From assembly GCA_937967805.1 (NCBI GenBank), contig CALBTC010000288.1, positions 1 through 6,770 on the forward strand: DNA of 6,770 bases, read 5' to 3'. The translations under genes and the position numbers were made by a program. Of this stretch, positions 1 to 6,022 are shown piece by piece (position 1 is the stretch's first letter; each line of letters begins with the position of its first letter). Source of the DNA: an uncultured Anaerolineaceae bacterium (GTDB lineage Bacteria > Chloroflexota > Anaerolineae > Promineifilales > Promineifilaceae). A model generated the notes under the pieces. That model was given only the letters and a program-made list of their open reading frames with translations. It did not search any database and was not told the origin of the DNA.

Positions 1-327
1 GCCATTCCTGGCAGCATCGTTTCCGGCATTGGCGGCATTCTGTACGTGCAGAATCTCACCGACACATGGGCAAGCTGGGCCTACGTCTGGACGTTGATTC
101 CCGGTTTTGTGGGCATCGGCATGATTCTGGCCGGGCTGTTAGGGCACCGGCGCCGTTCCTCCTGGCGGGAAGGCAGCCGCCTGGTGTTCATCAGTTTTGT
201 CATGTTTTTAATTTTCGGCGCTTTTTTTAATGGCCTCGGGGGGCTGGGACGCTACTGGCCCATTCTTCTAATTGCGGTGGGTTTATGGATGCTGTTGCCG
301 CGCCGGCGCCAGCGACTTCCCAAGTAA
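1..327 (+). CDS. Small multi-spanning membrane protein with LiaI/LiaF-like end (5' partial)
   Basis: The reading frame is open from base 1 and ends at TAA 325-327, so the true start lies outside the window. A GTG at 46 is in frame, but the residues before it are also hydrophobic and look like real protein. The visible 108 residues contain about four membrane segments: roughly residues 1-15, 27-47, 60-80 and 84-99. A basic loop (HRRRSSWREGSR, about 49-60) lies between the second and third, and an arginine-rich tail follows the last. The ending YWPILLIAVGLWMLLPRRR matches the pattern of LiaI/LiaF-like transmembrane regions, which accompany PspC proteins in cell-envelope stress loci. The PspC gene 234 bases downstream supports that reading. 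A precise function cannot be assigned; membrane stress sensing is an inference from family and context. The membrane-protein call is firm. Confidence 0.75.
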   Translation, partial: AIPGSIVSGIGGILYVQNLTDTWASWAYVWTLIPGFVGIGMILAGLLGHRRRSSWREGSRLVFISFVMFLIFGAFFNGLGGLGRYWPILLIAVGLWMLLPRRRQRLPK

Positions 328-360
328 CGTAGCGTTTTAGACTTTTCTGTAAATAGCCTC

Positions 361-376
361 GCGCAAAGGCGCAAAG
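361..376. repeat. Tandem octamer GCGCAAAG x2 in intergenic gap
   Basis: Two perfect head-to-tail copies of GCGCAAAG occupy 361-368 and 369-376, followed by the degenerate AAAGACGC. They sit in the gap between the LiaF-like gene and pspC. The rest of the 328-561 gap shows no open frame of note. A TTAATTAA palindrome (528-535) and a small inverted repeat ACACA/TGTGT (535-539 and 543-547) lie just before the pspC ribosome binding site. No convincing -35/-10 pair for pspC could be placed. Confidence 0.6.
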
Positions 377-547
377 AAAGACGCTTGGTGTACCTGGCGG
401 TCTCACGTGAAATTTGCATTCGTGTTGGCGTGCCGCCGTTCCTGAAATCCTCTCTGAAACCTTTTCAAACCTGTCACGTATTAGTGGGTGTCAAAAAGAG
501 AAGCAAGCAAATTGTCAGCCAAATAAGTTAATTAACACAAACTGTGT

Positions 548-552
548 GGAGG
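548..552 (+). promoter_or_regulatory. Ribosome binding site of the PspC gene
   Basis: A perfect GGAGG lies nine bases before the ATG at 562. It is directly preceded by a small inverted repeat, ACACA-AAC-TGTGT (535-547). That hairpin would end one base from the Shine-Dalgarno and could tune access to it, although its stem of only five pairs is weak. Confidence 0.8.
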
Positions 553-561
553 TTTTGAAAA

Positions 562-801
562 ATGAGTAATAAACGATTGGTCCGCAATACACATGATGAG
601 ATGATTGGTGGCGTGTGCAGTGGCATTGCCAACTACCTGGACATCGATCCCGTGATTGTTCGCCTGGTATTTGTTTTGTTAGCGCTGGGCGGCGGACATG
701 GCATTCTGGCCTATCTGATCTTGTGGGTCTTGATGCCCACCGATGAAGAGCCGGTGGCCAAAGCCAATGCTTTTGATGAAGAAGAAATCGTCATCAATTA
801 A
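562..801 (+). CDS. pspC: PspC-domain envelope stress protein
   Basis: This 79-residue protein is a complete minimal PspC domain. It starts with KRLVRNTHDEM, followed by the family signature IGGVCSGIANYLDIDP at residues 15-30. VIVRLVFVLL then runs into one long membrane helix (about 33-57), ending LWVLMP. A short acidic tail, DEEEIVIN, closes the protein. In characterised systems PspC is an inner-membrane component of the phage-shock response that binds PspB or PspA-type partners; stand-alone PspC proteins are common in Gram-positives and Chloroflexota. The ATG is fixed by a perfect GGAGG nine bases upstream. The gene follows a LiaF-like membrane protein and is closed by a strong terminator (850-894), so it is transcribed separately from the PspA gene that follows. 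Family assignment is firm; the stress role is inferred from family and neighbours. Confidence 0.95.
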   Translation: MSNKRLVRNTHDEMIGGVCSGIANYLDIDPVIVRLVFVLLALGGGHGILAYLILWVLMPTDEEPVAKANAFDEEEIVIN

Positions 802-849
802 GCGCGAACGGTCTGGCTTTTTCATCTCCTGACGCCAGACGAACCCTCG

Positions 850-894
850 AAACGGCCGTTTCCCCACAATATTGGCGGAAACGGCCGTTTTTTT
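850..894 (+). terminator. Intrinsic terminator after pspC, built from two ACGGCCGT palindromes
   Basis: AAACGGCCGTTTCC (850-863) and GGAAACGGCCGTTT (877-890) are exact reverse complements, giving a 14-bp perfect stem with a 13-base loop. CCA (864-866) and TGG (873-875) in the loop can pair further. Ts continue unbroken from 888 to 894. Each arm holds ACGGCCGT, which is itself a palindrome and recurs across this window. The structure lies 48 bases after the pspC stop and should end its transcript. Confidence 0.9.
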
Positions 895-922
895 GCCTCT
901 GCTTCCCTTCACTTTGTATAAT
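893..922 (+). promoter_or_regulatory. Promoter of the PspA/polysaccharide operon (leaderless type)
   Basis: A perfect -10 box TATAAT lies at 917-922. The best -35 candidate is TTGCCT at 893-898 (four of six bases match TTGACA) with an 18-bp spacer. Transcription should start about 6-8 bases after the -10, at about 929, which is the first base of the ATG of the PspA-like gene. No Shine-Dalgarno fits in the six bases between. The -35 box overlaps the T tract of the preceding terminator. Confidence 0.75.
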
Positions 923-928
923 CGCAAC

Positions 929-1603
929 ATGGCCTCATTATTACAAAAACTTAGAACCCTGTTCAAAGCCCGGCTGCACGAAGCGGCTGATAAAGCGTTA
1001 CAAAAAAGCGATCTCTCCGTTTATGATGAATACATCCGCCAGGCAGAGCGGGAACTGGAGGAGTTCATTCAGACTATTCAACCCATGTATGCCCAGGTTT
1101 CCACTTCGCGCCGCCGTCGGGAAAATCTGGCCAATGAAGCGGCTAAGTTCGATTTAGCCATTGATACTTTCCTCAAGCAAGGTAAGCGAACCGAAGCAAT
1201 GGTTACGCAAAAACGGTTCATGTCGGCCATGGAGCTCATCAAAACCTACGATGCCTCCCTGGATAAACAAGTTTCTGCCCTGGAAAAGCTGGATGATGTG
1301 AAGGTGAAACTGGAGGGGCGGCTGGCCATCGCCAAGCAGGAGCGGCAGGAGTTAAGCTTCTTGCTCCAACTGGCAAAATCCAAAGAGGTTTCGGCCAAAG
1401 CGATGCGCTCGCTGGATTCTTTGATGAGCCACGGAGACAGCGAGGTGGCCACCGCCGCCGAAAACATTCGGCGTCGCCTGGACCATGCCGACGCCGCCTG
1501 GGAAGTGCAGGCCAGCAGCCTGGACAATCAGTTGGACGACGCCATGCAAAGCCTGGAAGTAGAAGCAGCATTGGCCGAGCGCATGAACCGACTAGGCATC
1601 TAA
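929..1603 (+). CDS. pspA: PspA/IM30 family membrane-remodelling protein
   Basis: The product is 224 residues, near the usual length of PspA/IM30 (Vipp1) proteins, and is almost wholly charged alpha-helical coiled coil with no membrane segment. The family pattern is clear: an amphipathic N-terminal helix (MASLLQKLRTLFKARLHEAADKA), then a long helical hairpin containing DEYIRQAERELEEF and the arginine patch STSRRRRENLANEAAKF, and a C-terminal helix ending EAALAERMNRLGI. PspA proteins polymerise on the cytoplasmic face of the membrane and protect it under stress. The ATG at 929 is chosen over an upstream in-frame TTG at 872, which lies inside the terminator loop; the added residues would precede the conserved amphipathic helix, and the promoter sits between them. 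The stop is six bases before the next gene, so it appears to be the first gene of the polysaccharide operon. Confidence 0.9.
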   Translation: MASLLQKLRTLFKARLHEAADKALQKSDLSVYDEYIRQAERELEEFIQTIQPMYAQVSTSRRRRENLANEAAKFDLAIDTFLKQGKRTEAMVTQKRFMSAMELIKTYDASLDKQVSALEKLDDVKVKLEGRLAIAKQERQELSFLLQLAKSKEVSAKAMRSLDSLMSHGDSEVATAAENIRRRLDHADAAWEVQASSLDNQLDDAMQSLEVEAALAERMNRLGI

Positions 1604-1609
1604 AATCCC

Positions 1610-2713
1610 ATGAAGGTGGCGCTTGTACATGATTGGATGAACCAGATCGGTGGCGCAGAGGATGTGCTGGAAACGTTGGTAGAACTGTTTCCTGATGCCC
1701 CTATCTACACCTCGCTTTACGCCCCCAACCGAATGCCACCCCATTGGCAAAATTGGGACATTCGCACCAATTTTATTGACCGACTGCCGTTCTCTCACCG
1801 TAAACAGCAATTATATTTTCCCCTCTACCCTTTTTCTTTTGAGAAGCATGATTTTCGTGGCTACGATTTGGTGATCAGCAATAAAAGTGGCTTTTGTCAC
1901 GGCATTATTACCGGGCCAGAGACGGTGCATATCTGTTATTGCCTGACGCCAACGCGGTACGTGTGGCGCTATCAGCAGTATGCCGAGCAGGAGCAGTTGG
2001 GCCGATTTACCCGAATGGTCCTGACGCCATTTCTCACTTTTTTGCGCCAATGGGACCGTCTGGCGGCCGATCGGGTGGATCATTTCGTGGCTATTTCGCA
2101 GGAGGTCCGTCGGCGAATTGCAAAAGTGTACCGGCGAGAATCGGCTATCATCTACCCGCCGGTAGACACAAGCCGTTTTGCCCCTTGCCGCGAGGTAGAA
2201 GATTATTATTTGCTGGTGGGGCGGCTGGTACCGTATCGCCGGATTGATGTTTTAATTGAAGCGTTTAACAAGATGAAACGGCCGCTGCGCATCGCCGGCA
2301 GTGGCAGAGACCGGGAACGATTAGAAGCATTGGCCGGCCCCACCATTGAGTTTCTGGGCTACGTCCCGGATGAAGCGCTGCCCCCGCTGCTGGGTAAGTG
2401 TCGCGCATTTATGTTCCCTGGCGAAGAGGATTTTGGCATTGCTCCGCTGCAAGCGATGGCTGCCGGACGTCCCGTCGTGGCTTATGCTGCCGGCGGGGCG
2501 CTGGAAACAGTTGTGCCCGGCGTCACCGGCATCCTTTTTGAACAGCAGTCGGTTGAGGCTATCATCAACGCTGTTGAACTGCTGGAAACACAAACCTGGA
2601 ACAGTCAGGAGATTCAAACCCATGCCAGGCAGTTTGACAGTGAGGTATTTAAGCAAAAAATAGTGGACTTTGTTGCAGATAAAATGCAGACTCGCCGAGG
2701 GAGAATTGATTAA
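1610..2713 (+). CDS. GT4 family glycosyltransferase (WbaZ/mannosyltransferase-like)
   Basis: This complete GT-B fold enzyme has 367 residues, a normal length for the family. The N-terminal half begins MKVALVHDWMNQIGGAE with the acceptor-side glycine loop GGAE at 14-17. VGRLVPYRRIDVLIEAFN (203-220), GSGRDRERLE (230-239) and the donor-site segment GEEDFGIAPLQAMAAGRPV (271-289) form the nucleotide-sugar domain. It should move a sugar from a nucleotide donor onto a lipid-linked glycan at the cytoplasmic face of the membrane; the closest named type I recognise is WbaZ-like mannosyltransferases of O-antigen and exopolysaccharide loci. Donor and acceptor cannot be read from sequence. Oddities are glutamine at 281, where the E-x7-E motif usually has its second glutamate, and arginine at 210, where lysine is common. 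The ATG follows the PspA stop by six bases with no clear Shine-Dalgarno, which suggests translational coupling. Confidence 0.92.
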   Translation: MKVALVHDWMNQIGGAEDVLETLVELFPDAPIYTSLYAPNRMPPHWQNWDIRTNFIDRLPFSHRKQQLYFPLYPFSFEKHDFRGYDLVISNKSGFCHGIITGPETVHICYCLTPTRYVWRYQQYAEQEQLGRFTRMVLTPFLTFLRQWDRLAADRVDHFVAISQEVRRRIAKVYRRESAIIYPPVDTSRFAPCREVEDYYLLVGRLVPYRRIDVLIEAFNKMKRPLRIAGSGRDRERLEALAGPTIEFLGYVPDEALPPLLGKCRAFMFPGEEDFGIAPLQAMAAGRPVVAYAAGGALETVVPGVTGILFEQQSVEAIINAVELLETQTWNSQEIQTHARQFDSEVFKQKIVDFVADKMQTRRGRID

Positions 2714-3881
2714 ATATCTCTCCGCCGGAATCTTGATTGCCCTTTTCCTTTTTGTTTTGTGGGGGCCAATTCCGGTGCCGCCATCCATGGGGCGCGGCGA
2801 TTTTCGGGCGTATTGGAGCGCGGCTAAACTGCTGGCACAATCCGAGGATTTTGCCGATGCGAATCTGCTGCTGCAAACAGAGCAGGAACATACGCAATGG
2901 CAAGAGGAGTGGGCGGTGATTACCTGGAATCCCCCGTGGCTGTTGGCGCTGCTATTGCCTTACACGCTTGTTTCCTTCGAGCGGGCAACCTGGCTGTGGC
3001 TGCTGACTAACATCACGATGGTTTTCACTGGTTCTGTTCTGGTGTGGCGAACGCTCGCTAACCAAGCCGACAGCCGGCGACGAAGCCATCTGGCACCAAT
3101 TATTGGCTTACTGTTTTTGCCAACCATGATTGCGCTGCTGATGGGGCAGGTGAACACGCTGGTTTTTATGGGGCTGGCCGGCTTTTTGTTCTTTTTCAAC
3201 CGTGAACAGCTTTTTGTGGCCGGTTTATGCCTGGTTCTGACCCTGGTCAAGCCACATCTTGTCTATCTGACCTTGCCGGTTATCTTTTTGCACCTGCTGT
3301 GGATGCGGCGCGATTACCGGGCATTGAGTGGGCTCATTGTGGGGATAGTGGCATTGACGGCCGCTGTGTTTGTGTTACGGCCGTCTTTCATCGCTGATTA
3401 CACCCAAACCGTGAGTGAGGGCAGTCTGCTCGCCTGGGAAACACCGACGTTAGGCGGAATTCTAGGTGCCTCATTTGGCTGGCAGTGGGCCAAGTTGATG
3501 GGCATCGTCATTTTGCCTCTGACAATCTGGTTCTGGTGGCGCAACCGGGAGCAGATTGATTTAAACATTTGGGTCCAGGGAACGGTGCTGATTTCCGTCA
3601 TTACGGCCCCGTTTGGCTGGGGGTATGATGTCATTGTATTATTGCTGCCCTTGCTACAAATCGTCATCTGGATCGCCGAGGGGCGTTACAGTCGGTTAGA
3701 GGCCGCTGGTTGGGCAGTGTCCCTGATTGGCATAAACTTGGCGGCCGTTTATCAAAGGACCTTTGACATCAGCGAGGTGCAAACCTACTGGCTGCCGATA
3801 GCGCTGGCTGTCGTTTATTTTTTGGCTTATTATCGCCGTCGCCGAGTCGAGGCTAAAGGTGACAAACATTTCCAACGGTGA
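2706..3881 (+). CDS. GT87/DUF2029-type polytopic membrane glycosyltransferase
   Basis: The protein has 391 residues and about ten hydrophobic helices, the first at about 4-20 straight after the start. The first outer loop holds GRGDFRAYWSAAKLLA; its aspartate, about residue 32, sits where GT87 enzymes such as PimE keep the catalytic aspartate. ITWNPPWLLALLLPY and LVLTLVKPHLVYL further on are typical of this family. GT87 proteins use polyprenyl-phosphate sugars and act on the outer face of the membrane, so this enzyme could add sugars to the glycan after it is flipped. The frame is open back to 2670, but the TTG at 2706 is preferred. It follows GAGGGAG (2697-2703), places the first helix at the N-terminus, and overlaps the upstream stop by eight bases (TTGATTAA). 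Substrate is unknown; a role as polymerase or lipid-sugar transferase is an inference. Confidence 0.85.
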   Translation: MIKYLSAGILIALFLFVLWGPIPVPPSMGRGDFRAYWSAAKLLAQSEDFADANLLLQTEQEHTQWQEEWAVITWNPPWLLALLLPYTLVSFERATWLWLLTNITMVFTGSVLVWRTLANQADSRRRSHLAPIIGLLFLPTMIALLMGQVNTLVFMGLAGFLFFFNREQLFVAGLCLVLTLVKPHLVYLTLPVIFLHLLWMRRDYRALSGLIVGIVALTAAVFVLRPSFIADYTQTVSEGSLLAWETPTLGGILGASFGWQWAKLMGIVILPLTIWFWWRNREQIDLNIWVQGTVLISVITAPFGWGYDVIVLLLPLLQIVIWIAEGRYSRLEAAGWAVSLIGINLAAVYQRTFDISEVQTYWLPIALAVVYFLAYYRRRRVEAKGDKHFQR

Positions 3882-3901
3882 CTGTCACCTCTGAAGAGAA
3901 T

Positions 3902-4576
3902 ATGGAACTACGTGCATTTTGGAACATTTTTCGGCGGCGCTGGCTGCTGGTGCTGATTCCACCACTGGTGGTGGCGCTGTTCAGCGCCGTGACGTACCAG
4001 CCGCCGCCGGCACCCGGCTACAATGTGGGCGTCAACTTTCTCGTGGCCCAGCCGCCCAGCCCTGGCGCGGAACTGGCCGATGAGGAACGTTACTACAACT
4101 GGCTGGGCTCGGAATATATTGTGAACGGGCTGACGGATTGGGCGGTGAGCGGCAATTTTAAAACGGCCGTTTCCACCCAACTCGCCCAGGAAAACATTGA
4201 GGTCGCTCCCGGCAGCTTTAGCGTCATTGCTGACAACGTGCGCAGCAGGCTTCAGGTCTCCATCCAGCACAGCGAAGCCGAAACGCTGGCCCAGATTATC
4301 GATGCAGCTATCACAGTGCTGAGCGAGCAAAACGGTGACGCTTTACCGCAGCTTGGCGGGGAAACGGCCGTGCTCGTTCTGCTCGACGAGCCGATTGTGA
4401 CCCCGCTGCCGCGCAGCCTGAGCAGCCTGCTAGACATTCCGCTGCGCCTTGCCATTGGCATCGCCGCCGGGCTGGGACTAGCATTGTTGGTGGAATATCT
4501 GGACCCCACTATCCGCACACGGCAAGAAGCAGAAGCGATGGGATTTGCTGTTTTAGGGGAAATTCCGAAGGATTAA
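3902..4576 (+). CDS. Wzz-type polysaccharide co-polymerase/chain-length protein, first copy
   Basis: This 224-residue protein has Wzz/CpsC topology: an N-terminal MELRAFWNIFRRRW, a membrane helix at about 15-31, a middle domain outside the cytoplasm, and a second helix at about 182-198 after a proline-containing stretch (EPIVTPLPRSL). It ends with a short cytoplasmic tail, DPTIRTRQEAEAMGFAVLGEIPKD, like the segment joining Wzz to the tyrosine kinase in fused proteins. Such proteins form rings that set glycan length and feed export. The ATG at 3902 is chosen because MELRxxWxIxRRRW matches the normal family start, and the sister gene begins the same way. GAAGAG (3893-3898) lies just upstream, with the short spacing also seen in the neighbours. 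An in-frame GTG at 3878 overlapping the previous stop (GTGA) is the alternative. It lacks the long coiled coil of O-antigen Wzz. Confidence 0.85.
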   Translation: MELRAFWNIFRRRWLLVLIPPLVVALFSAVTYQPPPAPGYNVGVNFLVAQPPSPGAELADEERYYNWLGSEYIVNGLTDWAVSGNFKTAVSTQLAQENIEVAPGSFSVIADNVRSRLQVSIQHSEAETLAQIIDAAITVLSEQNGDALPQLGGETAVLVLLDEPIVTPLPRSLSSLLDIPLRLAIGIAAGLGLALLVEYLDPTIRTRQEAEAMGFAVLGEIPKD

Positions 4577-4601
4577 ATAGAAGGGAAAGTGAAAAGGCAT
4601 T

Positions 4602-5255
4602 ATGGCATTAAATGATTACTTTAGAATTTTGCGCCGGCGTGGCTGGATTATTATTTTGCTGGCGGTGTTAACAGCCGGCGCGGCCTATGGCTTCAGCCGC
4701 ATTCAGCCCGTGGTGTACGAATCCAGCCTGAAGCTGCTGGTACGTCCGGCCCGCACCGACTTTGGCCAGTCGCAGGCCGCGCGGGAGCTGCTGGGCAATT
4801 ATGAACAGTGGCTCAACAGCAGCTACCGCGCTCAAGACGTCATCAACATTTTGCAGCTAGACATGCAGGCCAATGAGCTGCTGGGCGACGTGACCGTTTC
4901 CTCCGACCGGCTCGGTTTAGTGGTGCAGATCAATGTCGAAAATACAAATCCAGACCTGGGCAACGACATTGCCCGCACCTGGGGCAATCTGCTCATCCAG
5001 TGGCAAAACCAGGAAAATGATAAGAACCTGCAAGGCGACCGGATTACAATCGAATTTCAGGATGATCCCAGGGTTGTGGGGGTGAGCCCCAACGTGGAGG
5101 TGAATACGGCCGCAGGCGCCGTTTTCGGTGCCTTGCTGGGCGTCATCGTTATTTTTGTGCTGGAATGGATAGAATCTGGCGTGGTGCGCCGCGCAGAGGA
5201 TGTGGAACGGTATCTGGAGATTCCGGTGGTGGGGCGGATTCCCGGGAATCCGTAA
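4602..5255 (+). CDS. Wzz-type polysaccharide co-polymerase/chain-length protein, second copy
   Basis: This second Wzz-type subunit of 217 residues has the same layout as its upstream neighbour but a clearly different sequence. MALNDYFRILRRRGW leads into a helix at about 14-30. A middle domain includes NYEQWLNSSYRAQDVINIL (66-84), a second helix lies at about 168-188, and the cytoplasmic tail RRAEDVERYLEIPVVGRIPGNP follows. That tail motif, xEDVExxLxIPVVGxIP, is typical of CpsC/CapA partners of BY-kinases, and a BY-kinase is the next gene. AAAAGG (4592-4597) sits four bases before the ATG, and the gap to the previous gene is 25 bases. The two genes probably arose by an old duplication and may build a mixed complex; this is an inference from adjacency and shared topology. 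Confidence 0.88.
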   Translation: MALNDYFRILRRRGWIIILLAVLTAGAAYGFSRIQPVVYESSLKLLVRPARTDFGQSQAARELLGNYEQWLNSSYRAQDVINILQLDMQANELLGDVTVSSDRLGLVVQINVENTNPDLGNDIARTWGNLLIQWQNQENDKNLQGDRITIEFQDDPRVVGVSPNVEVNTAAGAVFGALLGVIVIFVLEWIESGVVRRAEDVERYLEIPVVGRIPGNP

Positions 5256-5263
5256 ACGGTAGG

Positions 5264-5284
5264 TCGGTAATCGGTAATCAGTAG
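5264..5284. repeat. Heptamer tandem repeat after the second Wzz gene
   Basis: Two perfect copies of TCGGTAA (5264-5270 and 5271-5277) are followed by the variant TCAGTAG (5278-5284). The tract starts nine bases after the stop codon and runs into the REP-like inverted repeat. It resembles the short tandem repetitive sequences scattered between genes in some cyanobacteria and Chloroflexota. It is noncoding. Confidence 0.65.
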
Positions 5285-5347
5285 GGGCGAGGCAGGTGGT
5301 TAAAACCCTTGCCAAACATCCGACCAACTCTTCACCTGCCTCGCCCC
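5284..5347. repeat. REP-like long inverted repeat between wzz and kinase genes
   Basis: GGGGCGAGGCAGGTG (5284-5298) and CACCTGCCTCGCCCC (5333-5347) are perfect reverse complements, a 15-bp GC-rich stem around a 34-base loop. No T run follows, so it is not an ordinary intrinsic terminator. The ends resemble dispersed intergenic hairpin elements of the GTAGGGGCGAGGC type that I know from cyanobacterial and Chloroflexota genomes. Inside the operon it could act as a REP/MITE-like element that stabilises or dampens the mRNA ahead of the kinase gene. Confidence 0.8.
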
Positions 5348-5377
5348 GCCCACAACAAATGAAAATTTAGGTGAAAT

Positions 5378-6022
5378 ATGGATTTAGTGACGATAACAAA
5401 CCCGCGTTCGCCGTTGAGCGAGGCGTTTCGCACGCTGCGGACAAATCTTTCGTTTTATAGTCTAGAGTCGCCTTTGCGCTCGCTGGTGGTGACGTCGCCG
5501 GTGATGGGCGAAGGCAAAAGCAGCACGGTGGCCAACCTGGCAGTGACGATGGCCCAGAGCGGCCGTAAAACGGTGCTGGTCGATTGTGATTTACGACGGC
5601 CGTCGCTGCACACGCTGTTTGACAGACAGGCCGAACCGGGCTTCACTGACGCCATTTTGCACAATGATGAACCGGCGCTGCAGGAAACGGCCGTAAACAA
5701 TCTCTGGCTGCTGGCAGCAGGCACCAAGCCGCCCAACCCGGCCGATATTTTAGGCACGCCGCAGGTGGATCAACTCATCGCCCGGCTGCAAGAAAAAGCG
5801 GACATCATCCTGTTTGATGCCCCGCCGGTGAATGCCGTGACGGATGCGGCCGTTTTGGGGGCCAAGGTCGATGGCGTGCTGCTGGTGCTCAGCGCCGGCA
5901 AAACACGCCGGGAACACGCCGAGCGGGCCAAAGAAATATTGGAAAAAGCGCGGGTAAAGATAATTGGAGCAACGTTGACCAATGCGCCGAAAGATAGTTC
6001 TATGGAAGCGTATTATGGTTGA
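5378..6022 (+). CDS. BY-kinase / polysaccharide export ATPase (CpsD/CapB-like)
   Basis: The product is 214 residues, the size of stand-alone cytoplasmic bacterial tyrosine kinases. The motifs are all visible: EAFRTLRTNL at 15-24 (the E-x2-R-x2-R ring-forming motif), Walker A SPVMGEGKSSTVANLA at 40-55 with lysine 47, Walker A' VLVDCDLRRPSLH at 66-78, and Walker B IILFDAPPV at 143-151. It should bind the cytoplasmic tail of a Wzz partner, autophosphorylate on tyrosine and cycle with export. The C-terminus ends EAYYG, a much shorter tyrosine tail than the usual cluster; only three tyrosines occur in all. Methionine and serine replace the more usual proline and threonine around Walker A. AGGTGA (5369-5374) sits three bases before the ATG. 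A 122-base repeat-bearing gap separates it from its Wzz partners. An 8-bp tandem repeat begins in its stop codon. Confidence 0.93.
   Translation: MDLVTITNPRSPLSEAFRTLRTNLSFYSLESPLRSLVVTSPVMGEGKSSTVANLAVTMAQSGRKTVLVDCDLRRPSLHTLFDRQAEPGFTDAILHNDEPALQETAVNNLWLLAAGTKPPNPADILGTPQVDQLIARLQEKADIILFDAPPVNAVTDAAVLGAKVDGVLLVLSAGKTRREHAERAKEILEKARVKIIGATLTNAPKDSSMEAYYG

Noticed and set aside
328..561. tRNA, small RNA or riboswitch in the gap before pspC
   Set aside because: No cloverleaf, conserved riboswitch core or strong hairpin with a T run could be found by eye.
872..928. N-terminal extension of the PspA-like protein from TTG 872
   Set aside because: It would begin in the loop of the terminator and run through the promoter; the conserved PspA N-terminal helix starts at the ATG at 929.
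679..966. Minus-strand frame of 95 codons over pspC, the terminator and the start of pspA
   Set aside because: It lies opposite two well-supported genes and a terminator and has no recognisable protein features.
1239..1571. Minus-strand frames opposite the PspA-like gene
   Set aside because: Proline-, arginine- and serine-rich composition typical of shadow frames; the plus strand codes for a clear family member.
3878..3901. GTG 3878 as start of the first Wzz gene (4-base overlap with the previous stop)
   Set aside because: Possible, but the ATG at 3902 gives the usual family N-terminus and has a purine-rich site just upstream; kept only as an alternative.
3908..4330. Minus-strand frame of 140 codons opposite the first Wzz gene
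   Set aside because: Histidine- and glutamine-rich shadow with no domain; the plus strand has the Wzz topology.
4917..5327. Minus-strand frame of 136 codons over the end of the second Wzz gene and the REP-like repeat
   Set aside because: Cysteine- and histidine-rich shadow that crosses the inverted repeat; no start signal or family resemblance.
5284..5347. Long inverted repeat as an intrinsic terminator
   Set aside because: No T run follows the stem and the loop is 34 bases, so a dispersed repeat or mRNA-stability element is the better reading.
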